A stretch of DNA of 7,238 bases from Actinomycetes bacterium (lineage in GTDB: Bacteria; Actinomycetota; CALGFH01): positions 1 through 7,238 of the forward strand of contig JASLIH010000309.1 of NCBI GenBank assembly GCA_030152105.1. The letters are read 5' to 3'. Position numbers and translations under genes: made by a program. The notes beneath the pieces were generated by a model. The model was not told the origin of the DNA. It did no database searches and saw only the letters and a program-made list of their open reading frames with translations. This document shows positions 1 through 6,179 of the stretch, piece by piece. Each line of letters starts with the position of its first letter. Within the stretch, counting starts at the first letter, position 1.

Positions 1-1128
1 CTGCCGCGGCCCGAGGTCGAGGATCTCGTGCTCGAGGAAGTTCCCGACGTCTCCTACGACGACGTGGGCGGCCTCGACGAGCAGATCGAGATGATCAAGG
101 ACGCCATCGAGCTTCCGTACCTGTACGGCGATCTCTTCAAGGAGCACGAGCTCCAGCCCCCCAAGGGCATCCTGTTGTACGGCCCGCCGGGTTGCGGCAA
201 GACGCTCATCGCGAAGGCCGTTGCCAACTCGCTCGCGAAGCGCGTGGCCGAGAAGACGGGGAACCCGTCGGCGCGCTCGTTCTTCTTGAACATCCAGGGC
301 CCCGAGCTCCTCAACAAGTATGTGGGGGAGACCGAGCGCCAGATCCGGCTGATCTTCCAGCGGGCCAAGGAGAAGTCGTCCGAGGGCGTGCCGGTGATCG
401 TGTTCTTCGACGAGATGGACTCGATCTTCCGGACCCGCGGGTCGGGGGTGTCCTCCGACGTCGAGAACACCATCGTGCCCCAGCTGCTGAGCGAGATCGA
501 CGGGGTCGAGCAGCTCAAGAACGTGATCGTGATCGGCGCGTCCAACCGCGAGGACATGATCGACCCGGCGATCCTGCGGCCCGGCCGCCTGGACGTGAAG
601 ATCAAGATCGAGCGGCCCGACGCCTCGGCCGCCCGCGACATCTTCTCCAAGTACCTGCTGGCCTCGCTGCCCCTGGCCGAGGACGTGGTCGCCTCGGCCG
701 GCGGCGACCGCGAGGCCGCCCTGGCCCGGATCATCGACGAGGGCGTCAAGCGGATGTACTCCGACGCCGACGAGAACCGCTTCCTGGAGGTCACCTACGC
801 CAACGGCGACAAGGAGGTCCTGTACTTCAAGGACTTCAACTCCGGGGCGATGATCGAGAACATCGTCAGCCGGGCCAAGAAGATGGCCATCAAGCGGTTC
901 CTGGGGACCGGCGAGAAGGGCATCAAGGCGGCCGACCTGTTCGCCGCCGTGACCGACGAGTTCAAGGAGAACGAGGACCTGCCCAACACCACCAACCCCG
1001 ACGACTGGGCGCGGATCTCGGGGAAGAAGGGCGAGCGCATCGTCTATGTGCGGACCCTGATCGAGGGGGGCAACTCCAAGGACCTCGGGCGCACCATCGA
1101 GCAGGTCAACGCCGGGCAGTACCTGTAG
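1..1128 (+). CDS. arc: Proteasome-associated AAA ATPase Arc/Mpa, 5'-truncated by the window edge
   Basis: Hexameric ATPase that recognises pupylated proteins, unfolds them and feeds them into the 20S proteasome in the cytoplasm. The frame is open from base 1, so the GTG at 28 is an internal valine, not a start. The 375 visible residues (counted from base 1) cover the AAA module: Walker A GPPGCGKT at 61-68, aromatic pore loop KYVGE at 106-110, Walker B VIVFFDE at 132-138, sensor-1 Asn at 182 and arginine-finger motif RPGRLD near 193-198. The strand-rich insert at about 259-278 and strand GERIVYVRT at 344-352 match the Mpa beta-grasp region. The protein ends in GQYL, the C-terminal signature that docks into the proteasome alpha ring. 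Roughly 210-240 N-terminal residues (Pup-binding coiled coil and OB domains) are missing. From memory of M. tuberculosis Mpa, its pupylated lysine lies 18 residues from the end; here the nearest lysine is 15 from the end. A 40-base gap separates it from dop. Confidence 0.96.
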   Translation: MPRPEVEDLVLEEVPDVSYDDVGGLDEQIEMIKDAIELPYLYGDLFKEHELQPPKGILLYGPPGCGKTLIAKAVANSLAKRVAEKTGNPSARSFFLNIQGPELLNKYVGETERQIRLIFQRAKEKSSEGVPVIVFFDEMDSIFRTRGSGVSSDVENTIVPQLLSEIDGVEQLKNVIVIGASNREDMIDPAILRPGRLDVKIKIERPDASAARDIFSKYLLASLPLAEDVVASAGGDREAALARIIDEGVKRMYSDADENRFLEVTYANGDKEVLYFKDFNSGAMIENIVSRAKKMAIKRFLGTGEKGIKAADLFAAVTDEFKENEDLPNTTNPDDWARISGKKGERIVYVRTLIEGGNSKDLGRTIEQVNAGQYL

Positions 1129-1168
1129 GCTTCGGCCTGGGGGAGCGCTCCGGGGAGGGAAACGACGG

Positions 1169-2653
1169 ATGGCCATCACCAAGGTCATGGGCATCGAGAC
1201 CGAGTACGGCATCACCGTCCCCGGCGCGCCCGACTCCAACCCGGTGCTGGCCTCCAGCCTCCTGGTCAACGCGTTCTCGGGCCGGGGCCGCAAGGTCCGC
1301 TGGGACTACGAGGAGGAGTCGCCGCTGCGCGACGCCCGCGGGTTCGAGGCCGCCCGCGAGCCCGAGACCCCGGCCGAGGACGACCTCGGGCTGGCCAACG
1401 TCATCCTGACCAACGGCGCCCGCTACTACGTCGACCACGCCCACCCCGAGTACTCCTCGCCCGAGTGCCTGGACCCGCGGACCCTGGTCGCCTACGACAA
1501 GGCGGGGGAGCGGATCCTGGCCGAGTCGGCCCGGCGGGCGGCCGAGCTGGCCCCGGGCGGCCGCCGCATCCAGGTCTACAAGAACAACACCGACGGCAAG
1601 GGCACCTCCTACGGCACCCACGAGAACTTCCTGGTGGACCGGGCGACCCCGTTCGCCCGGATCGTCCGGGACCTGACCCCGTTCCTGGTCAGCCGCCAGG
1701 TGTTCGCCGGCGCGGGCAGCCTGGTCCGCGACCACCACGACGGCTCGGTGGCCTTCCAGATCGCCCAGCGCAGCCAGTTCTTCGAGGTCGAGGTCGGCCT
1801 GGAGACGACCCTCAAGCGGCCGATCATCAACACCCGCGACGAGCCCCACGCCGACCCCGAGCGCTACCGGCGCCTGCACGTGATCATCGGCGACGCCAAC
1901 ATGAACGAGGTGGCCATCTTCCTCAAGACCGGGGCCCTGGCCATCGTCCTCAACATGATCGAGGACGGCGCCATCCCCGGCGACGAGTGGCAGCTGGCCA
2001 ACCCGGTCCAGGCCCTTCGGGCCATCGCCAAGGACCCGACCCTGCGCACCGTGGTCGAGCGCAAGGACGGCCGCCGCCTGACCGCCTGCGAGCTCCAGTG
2101 GCACTACCTGGACGCGGCCAAGACCTACCTCAAGGACCGCGAGCCCAGCCACTGGCAGGTCGAGGTCCTGGAGCGCTGGGAGGCCGTGCTGGCCCTGCTC
2201 GAGGACGACCCCCTCAAGGCCGCCCGGACGGTCGACTGGGCGACCAAGTACCAGCTCATGCAGCAGATCGCCGACCGCGACGGCCTGGAGTGGGAGGACG
2301 CCAAGCTGTCGCTGGTCGACATCCAGTACCACGACGTCCAGCTCGACAAGGGCCTCTACTACCGGCTGGCCGCCGCCGGCCGGGTCGAGCGCCTGGTCGC
2401 CGAGCAGGAGATCACCACCGCCGTCTCCGAGCCCCCCACCGACACCCGGGCCTACTTCCGGGGCCGCTGCCTGGCCCGCTACGCCCCGCAGATCGCCGCC
2501 GCCGGCTGGGACGCCATCATCTTCGACATCGGCCGCGAGACCCTCCAGCGGGTCCCCATGCTGGAGCCGACCCGGGGGACCGCCGCCCACACCGCGGCCG
2601 TCCTCGACGCCAGCCCCACCGCCGAGGACCTGATCCGCAACCTCCAGAGCTGA
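1169..2653 (+). CDS. dop: Dop, Pup deamidase/depupylase
   Basis: Member of the carboxylate-amine ligase-like Dop/PafA family (glutamine-synthetase fold). It hydrolyses the amide at the Pup C-terminus: Gln to Glu in GGQ-type Pups, and the isopeptide bond to substrate lysines. The 494-residue length is usual for the family. The N-terminal MGIETEYG (7-14) carries the metal-binding Glu10. The motif YVDHAHPEYSSPE (87-99) contains Asp89, which corresponds to the catalytic aspartate of characterised Dops. An acidic insertion at about 46-72, between the first strands and this motif, is the 'Dop-loop' that separates Dop from the ligase PafA. Further family blocks are YKNNTDGKGTSYGTHENF (137-154), DHHDGS (188-193) and RLHVIIGDANMNE (235-247). 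The ATG at 1169 follows a strong GGAGG (1154-1158) at 10-base spacing. Its place between arc and pup is the standard one. The alternative, PafA, is disfavoured by the Dop-loop and gene order. Confidence 0.95.
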   Translation: MAITKVMGIETEYGITVPGAPDSNPVLASSLLVNAFSGRGRKVRWDYEEESPLRDARGFEAAREPETPAEDDLGLANVILTNGARYYVDHAHPEYSSPECLDPRTLVAYDKAGERILAESARRAAELAPGGRRIQVYKNNTDGKGTSYGTHENFLVDRATPFARIVRDLTPFLVSRQVFAGAGSLVRDHHDGSVAFQIAQRSQFFEVEVGLETTLKRPIINTRDEPHADPERYRRLHVIIGDANMNEVAIFLKTGALAIVLNMIEDGAIPGDEWQLANPVQALRAIAKDPTLRTVVERKDGRRLTACELQWHYLDAAKTYLKDREPSHWQVEVLERWEAVLALLEDDPLKAARTVDWATKYQLMQQIADRDGLEWEDAKLSLVDIQYHDVQLDKGLYYRLAAAGRVERLVAEQEITTAVSEPPTDTRAYFRGRCLARYAPQIAAAGWDAIIFDIGRETLQRVPMLEPTRGTAAHTAAVLDASPTAEDLIRNLQS

Positions 2654-2726
2654 GCCCGTCCACAGATCTCGGGTGCGGCTGCGAGTACGGTGTCCGTGAT
2701 GAAACAATCGCCTCGATGCTCGTCCA

Positions 2727-2732
2727 GGGAGG
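2727..2732 (+). promoter_or_regulatory. Ribosome binding site that fixes the pup start
   Basis: GGGAGG lies 4 bases before the ATG at 2737. A second in-frame ATG at 2716 would add seven residues but overlaps or precedes this site and has no comparable purine tract of its own, so 2737 is the preferred start. Seen directly; the choice is inference. Confidence 0.7.
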
Positions 2733-2736
2733 CACG

Positions 2737-2952
2737 ATGGCCAGAGACAGCGGCGGCGGCGCCGAGCAGAAGCGGCGCACGTCCGGCAAGCAGGACGCCG
2801 AGCAGGAGGAGGCGCAGGCATCCCCCGACATCCAGGAGAAGGGCGAGGAGCTCAAGGAAGAGCTCGACGCGCTGCTGGACGAGATCGACGACGTGCTCGA
2901 GGAGAACGCCGAGGAGTTCGTGAAGCAGTACGTTCAGAAAGGTGGAGAGTAG
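2737..2952 (+). CDS. pup: Pup, prokaryotic ubiquitin-like protein, GGE-ending form
   Basis: Small modifier attached through its C-terminal glutamate side chain to substrate lysines, marking proteins for Arc and the proteasome. It is 71 residues, against 64 in M. tuberculosis. The first 30 or so residues are polar, rich in Gly, Gln, Glu and Lys, and expected to be disordered; this end is threaded into the ATPase pore. Residues about 35-62 form the acidic helical part that pairs with the Arc coiled coil, including the near-invariant LLDEIDDVLEENAEEFV (46-62). The end is YVQKGGE, so the terminal residue is Glu (GAG at 2947-2949), not Gln, and no deamidation is needed before ligation. The gene starts 83 bases after dop and ends 30 bases before prcB. 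It has lower third-position G+C than its neighbours just upstream (around 2700-2715), where a promoter might lie, but I could not identify convincing -35/-10 boxes. Confidence 0.97.
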   Translation: MARDSGGGAEQKRRTSGKQDAEQEEAQASPDIQEKGEELKEELDALLDEIDDVLEENAEEFVKQYVQKGGE

Positions 2953-2982
2953 CGCTTTGTCCGTCAACGATAGGAAGCCGGC

Positions 2983-3780
2983 GTGAACAACCCGTTCGAA
3001 GGGCCGAAGCTGCACAGCCCGTCGTTCGTGGATGCGTTGCGGGCGTACGCGCCGGAGCTGCTGGAGGTCCGGGTGGCCTCCGGGACAGTGCCGGAGGTGC
3101 CGCACGGGACCACCGTGGCGGCGGTGAAGTTCGCCGACGGCGTGGCGATGGGCGGGGACCGGCGGGCCACCGAGGGGATGGCCATCGCCCAGCGGGACAT
3201 CGAGAAGGTGTTCCCGGCCGATGACTACTCGGCGGTGGCGATCGCCGGGGCGGCCGGGCCGGCGATCGAGATGGTCCGGCTGTTCCAGACCGAGCTGGAG
3301 CACTACGAGAAGATCGAAGGCTTCCCGCTGTCGCTGGAGGGCAAGGCCAACAAGCTCGGCCAGATGGTCAGGGGCAACCTCCCCCTGGCCATGCAGGGCC
3401 TGGTCGTGCTGCCCCTGTTCTGCGGCTACGACACCCGCCGCCAGGTCGGCCGCATCTTCCGCTACGACGTCACCGGGGGCCGCTGGGAGGACGCCGACTT
3501 CCACGCCACCGGCTCGGGCGCCCGCGACGCCCGCGGCAGCCTGAAGAAGCGCTGGCGGCCCGACCTGGACGCCGACGGCGCGGTCGAGGTGCTGATGGAA
3601 GCGCTCTACGACGCCGCCGACGAGGACGCCGCGACCGGCGGCCCCGACCTCATCCGCGGCATCTACCCGATCGTGGCCACGGTCACCGCCCAGGGGTACC
3701 GGCGGGCGCCCGACGACGACCTGCGCAAGGCCGCCGAACGCGTGGTCGCGGCCCACGCCCAGGTGGAGGCTGAGCGGTGA
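2983..3780 (+). CDS. prcB: 20S proteasome beta subunit PrcB
   Basis: Catalytic subunit of the cytoplasmic 20S core; an N-terminal-nucleophile threonine protease made as a precursor. It has 265 residues. The expected autocleavage is [10 protein letters not shown] between Gly42 and Thr43, giving a 42-residue propeptide and a 223-residue mature chain. In mature numbering Thr1, Asp17 (GGDRRAT) and Lys33 (RDIEKV) all fall where the proteasome catalytic triad requires them. [14 protein letters not shown] (134-147) and the acidic [13 protein letters not shown] (168-180) correspond to the remaining active-site loops. The start is GTG at 2983 with AGGAAG at 2972-2977. Its stop TGA overlaps the prcA start GTG by four bases, so translation of the two subunits is coupled. 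Codon choice changes sharply inside the gene near 3355 (see findings). Function is not in doubt. Confidence 0.97.
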   Translation: MNNPFEGPKLHSPSFVDALRAYAPELLEVRVASGTVPEVPHGTTVAAVKFADGVAMGGDRRATEGMAIAQRDIEKVFPADDYSAVAIAGAAGPAIEMVRLFQTELEHYEKIEGFPLSLEGKANKLGQMVRGNLPLAMQGLVVLPLFCGYDTRRQVGRIFRYDVTGGRWEDADFHATGSGARDARGSLKKRWRPDLDADGAVEVLMEALYDAADEDAATGGPDLIRGIYPIVATVTAQGYRRAPDDDLRKAAERVVAAHAQVEAER

Positions 3781-4472
3781 GCGTTCCCTTCTACGTCCCG
3801 CCCGAGCAGCTCACCAAGGAGAAGGCCGAGTTCGCCCGCAAGGGCATCGCCCGGGGCCGGCCCCTGATCGTGCTCGAGTACGCCGGCGGCATCCTGTTCG
3901 TGGCCGAGAACCCCTCGACCCATCTGCACAAGGTGGCCGAGCTCTACGACCGGATCGCGTTCGCCGCCGTCGGGCGGTTCTCGGAGTTCGAGAACCTGCG
4001 CCAGGCCGGGGTCCGGCTGGCCGACATCCGCGGGTACGCCTACGGCCGCGAGGACGTCACCTCGCGCTCGATCGCCAACGCCTACTCCCAGACCCTGGGG
4101 CAGATCTTCGTCCAGGAGTTCAAGCCCTACGAGGTCGAGCTGTGCGTGGCCGAGGTCGGCGTCGACGGCGCCCCCAACGCGATGTACCACGTCGTGTTCG
4201 ACGGCAACGTGTTCGACCGCAAGGGCTACCTGGCCATGGGCGGCCAGAGCGACGAGCTCAACACCGAGCTCCAGCGCGCCTACGACGAGGACATGGAGCT
4301 GGACACCGCCCTCCAGCTGGCCATGCGGGTGCTGCGCCAGGCCGCCCCGGCCGGCGAGACGGGCAACTCCCGTCTCGAGGTCGCCGTGCTGGAGCGGGAC
4401 CGGCCCCGCCGCTCGTTCCGCCGCCTCACCCAGGAGGACGTCGAGTCCCGCGCCGGTGAACCCGCGTCGTGA
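3777..4472 (+). CDS. prcA: 20S proteasome alpha subunit PrcA
   Basis: Non-catalytic subunit of the outer heptameric rings, which gates entry to the chamber and receives the C-terminal QYL tail of Arc. It has 231 residues, close to the family's usual 230-260. The N-terminus ([22 protein letters not shown], residues 2-23) is the gating segment and first helix; ELARKGIAR-type and [13 protein letters not shown] (about 36-48) blocks are typical of Prc[15 protein letters not shown] (about 116-129) and [20 protein letters not shown] near the end also match actinobacterial PrcA. There is no propeptide or N-terminal threonine. The start is GTG at 3777, overlapping the prcB stop (GTGA), with GGAGG at 3765-3769 and a 7-base spacer. 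The stop at 4470-4472 overlaps the next gene in the same way. Confidence 0.96.
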   Translation: MSVPFYVPPEQLTKEKAEFARKGIARGRPLIVLEYAGGILFVAENPSTHLHKVAELYDRIAFAAVGRFSEFENLRQAGVRLADIRGYAYGREDVTSRSIANAYSQTLGQIFVQEFKPYEVELCVAEVGVDGAPNAMYHVVFDGNVFDRKGYLAMGGQSDELNTELQRAYDEDMELDTALQLAMRVLRQAAPAGETGNSRLEVAVLERDRPRRSFRRLTQEDVESRAGEPAS

Positions 4473-5995
4473 CCCCTCCGCCCGGCGGCCCGGACTGGCA
4501 GGCACAGCCCCCCGCCCCGGGCACAGAAGGACAGGACCGCCCGTCCTGGCTCCAGCAACCACCCACCGGGCCCGGCCCGGGACCCGGGTGGCAGGGGCGC
4601 GGGTGGACGCCGACCCCGCCACCGTCTGAGCCGCCGCGCGGGCGGCGGGTCGGGCGGCTGACGGCGGCGCTGGTCCTGCTGGTGGTGGCCGGGCTGGCCG
4701 TCGGCGGGGTGGTGTTCGCCACCCGCCCCGAGCGGCCGGCGACGACCGCCTCCGGGGCGACGGCGGCGACACCCTCGACCCTGGCCCCGTCCGCGACCCC
4801 CACCACCAGGGCAGCGGCGGCCACACCGGCCGAGCCCGGGATCCGCGCCGTGCAGCATGACGTGGCCGCGCTCCGCGAGCTCCAGTTCCGGCGGCGGGTG
4901 CCGGTGACCGTCGAGTCGCCCGCCAAGCTGGCCAAGCGGCTGCTGGCGGTCCTGGCCGAGGAGACCGACCAGAACGACCTGCGCCGCCAGGGCCGGGCCA
5001 TGGAGCTGCTGGGTGAGCTGCCCGCCGGCAGCGACCTGCCCGCCCTGCTCAACCGGCTCCAGGCCGAGAGCGTGCTCGGCTTCTACGTGCCCGGCCGGCC
5101 GCCCAAGGGCGGCCTGTACGTCCGCTCCAGCCGCGGTCTCGACCCCTACGCCAGGATCATCCTGGCCCACGAGCTGACCCACGCCGTCACCGACCAGCAC
5201 TTCGACCTGACCCGGGCCGACCGGCTGGCCGCCGCCACCGGCCGCGAGGACGAGCTGGCCGCCTACTCGGGCCTGGTCGAGGGCGACGCCACCCTGGCCA
5301 TGCAGCGCTACCTGGCCGAACGGCTCACCCCGGCCGAGCAGGCCGACGCCGGCCTGGTCGCCGCCACCCAGCGGACCCCGGAACGCGACGCCGCCCCGGC
5401 CGCCGTCCGCGAGTCGATGCTGTTCCCCTACCAGGAGGGCCTGCGCTTCGTCCGCGCGCTCTACCAGCAGGGCGGCTGGGACGCGGTCAACGACGCCTAC
5501 CGCGACCCGCCGACCTCGACCGAGCAGCTCCTCCACCCCGAGCGCTACCTGCGCGACCGCGACCGCCCCCAGCGGGTCGAGGTCGCCGACCTGAGCGCCC
5601 GCCTCGGCCCCGGCTGGCGGCCGGCGGCGGAGCTGAGCTTCGGCGAGCTGGACGCCCGGCTCCTGCTCCAGGGCGAGCTCGCCGTGACCACCGCCGAGGC
5701 CGCCGCCGCCGGCTGGGACGGCGGCCGCCTGCGGACCTTCCAGCGAGGCAGCCACACCGCCCTCGCCCTGCGGACCGTCTGGGACTCCACCGCCGAGGCG
5801 ACCCAGTTCTGCAACGCCATGCGCGGCTGGGCCACCGGCCGCTTCGGCTCCGCCACCCGCACCCCCGGGTCCCTCCACTGGTCAGGCGCCGGCCAGCGCA
5901 CCGCGCTGCGCTGCACCGGCCCCCGGGTCGCCTGGCTCTCGGCCCCCGACCGCCCCACCCTCAACCGCCTCCAAACCAGCCTCGGCCCCCCCTAG
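4469..5995 (+). CDS. Membrane-anchored HExxH zinc metallopeptidase, coupled to prcA
   Basis: Probable zinc peptidase; substrate unknown. It has 508 residues: a Pro/Gly/Gln-rich N-terminus (1-57), a basic patch (57-63) followed by one hydrophobic segment (about 64-85), a Thr/Ala/Pro-rich linker (86-123), then a globular domain. The basic patch before the membrane segment suggests N-in, C-out, so the catalytic domain should face outside the membrane. HELTH (234-238) gives two zinc-ligand His and the catalytic Glu235; LVEGDA (269-274) offers Glu271 as a gluzincin-like third ligand. PPTSTEQLLHPERYL (347-361) is a conserved-looking block that I recall from bacterial metallopeptidases of this type. 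The only two cysteines, 448 and 482, are both in the outer domain and could form a disulfide. The start is GTG at 4469, overlapping the prcA stop by four bases. AGGAGG at 4432-4437 is too distant, so translation probably depends on coupling. Zinc-peptidase class is well supported; a link to protein degradation by the proteasome is inference. Confidence 0.82.
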   Translation: MTPPPGGPDWQAQPPAPGTEGQDRPSWLQQPPTGPGPGPGWQGRGWTPTPPPSEPPRGRRVGRLTAALVLLVVAGLAVGGVVFATRPERPATTASGATAATPSTLAPSATPTTRAAAATPAEPGIRAVQHDVAALRELQFRRRVPVTVESPAKLAKRLLAVLAEETDQNDLRRQGRAMELLGELPAGSDLPALLNRLQAESVLGFYVPGRPPKGGLYVRSSRGLDPYARIILAHELTHAVTDQHFDLTRADRLAAATGREDELAAYSGLVEGDATLAMQRYLAERLTPAEQADAGLVAATQRTPERDAAPAAVRESMLFPYQEGLRFVRALYQQGGWDAVNDAYRDPPTSTEQLLHPERYLRDRDRPQRVEVADLSARLGPGWRPAAELSFGELDARLLLQGELAVTTAEAAAAGWDGGRLRTFQRGSHTALALRTVWDSTAEATQFCNAMRGWATGRFGSATRTPGSLHWSGAGQRTALRCTGPRVAWLSAPDRPTLNRLQTSLGPP

Positions 5996-5996
5996 A

Positions 5997-6021
5997 GCGA
6001 CCCCCCCCAGGCCTGGGTCGC
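5997..6021 (+). terminator. Stem-loop just after the metallopeptidase stop, possible operon terminator
   Basis: GCGACCC (5997-6003) pairs with GGGTCGC (6015-6021) across an 11-base loop; a shorter alternative is the palindrome CCCAGGCCTGGG at 6006-6017. It starts two bases after the stop at 5995. No T-run follows, so it would be a U-tract-less hairpin of the kind proposed in high-GC actinobacteria. In such GC-rich DNA a 7-bp stem can occur by chance. Confidence 0.4.
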
Positions 6022-6022
6022 G

Positions 6023-6051
6023 TTGACGGGCGGGCGGGGGCCGGGGACGAT
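6023..6051 (+). promoter_or_regulatory. Weak sigma70-type promoter candidate for the GH15 gene
   Basis: TTGACG (6023-6028) resembles a -35 box and is followed after 17 bases by GACGAT (6046-6051), which keeps the A and final AT of a -10 box but lacks the leading T. Transcription would begin near 6058, just before the repeat at 6073-6147. Position is sensible; the -10 match is poor. Confidence 0.3.
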
Positions 6052-6072
6052 GGGGCTACACCAGGCACCGGT

Positions 6073-6147
6073 CGGTACCGACCCAAGTGACGCACCTGCC
6101 CTGCGCGAACGACCGGTATCGACCCAAGGAGTGCATCCACTCTGCGC
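6073..6147. repeat. Imperfect tandem direct repeat with a 14-bp palindrome in the GH15 gene leader
   Basis: Bases 6073-6106 align without gaps to 6114-6147, 25 of 34 identical, at a 41-base period. The best-kept parts are CGGTAyCGACCCAAG at the left and CTGCGC at the right. The first copy overlaps a perfect palindrome, GGTCGGTACCGACC (6070-6083); the second keeps only a degenerate version. Both copies are preceded by or include ACCGGT (6068-6073 and 6112-6117). They lie between the possible promoter and the start of the GH15 gene, which suits an operator or leader element, but no regulator is visible in the window. Confidence 0.6.
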
Positions 6148-6167
6148 CGCTGGCCGCTGACGAACCT

Positions 6168-6173
6168 GAGGAG
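6168..6173 (+). promoter_or_regulatory. Ribosome binding site in front of a CTG start
   Basis: GAGGAG lies 6 bases before an in-frame CTG at 6180. It is the only good Shine-Dalgarno sequence near the N-terminus of the GH15 frame, and it points to CTG as the start codon. The ATG at 6188 is in a different frame. Confidence 0.5.
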
Positions 6174-6179
6174 CTGACC

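Noticed and set aside
192..1409. Plus-strand open frame overlapping arc and the start of dop in another frame
   Set aside because: Arg/Gly/Pro/Asp-rich translation typical of a shifted frame; it would cross two genes with clear family matches.
1465..2952. A 495-residue frame that ends as Pup, read as a Pup fusion protein
   Set aside because: The upstream part is out-of-frame dop sequence with shifted-frame composition. A ribosome site directly before ATG 2737 gives a normal-sized Pup.
1106..3756. Long minus-strand open frames antisense to dop, pup and prcB (1106-2821 and 2479-3756)
   Set aside because: They are Gly/Val/Leu/Arg-rich with no recognisable domains and lie opposite well-identified genes. 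In DNA this GC-rich, stop codons are rare on the other strand, so long shadows are expected.
4280..5878. Long minus-strand open frame antisense to the metallopeptidase
   Set aside because: Low-complexity Gly/Ala/Val/Gln composition that mirrors the sense codons, and it runs into the prcA 3' end. The sense strand has the HELTH and EGDA motifs in order.
5986..6008. Runs of seven and eight C around the metallopeptidase stop, as a phase-variable tract
   Set aside because: The seven-C run is the last three residues of the gene and the eight-C run is after the stop; a slip would only change the extreme C-terminus. It is a possible sequencing-error site, not a convincing switch.
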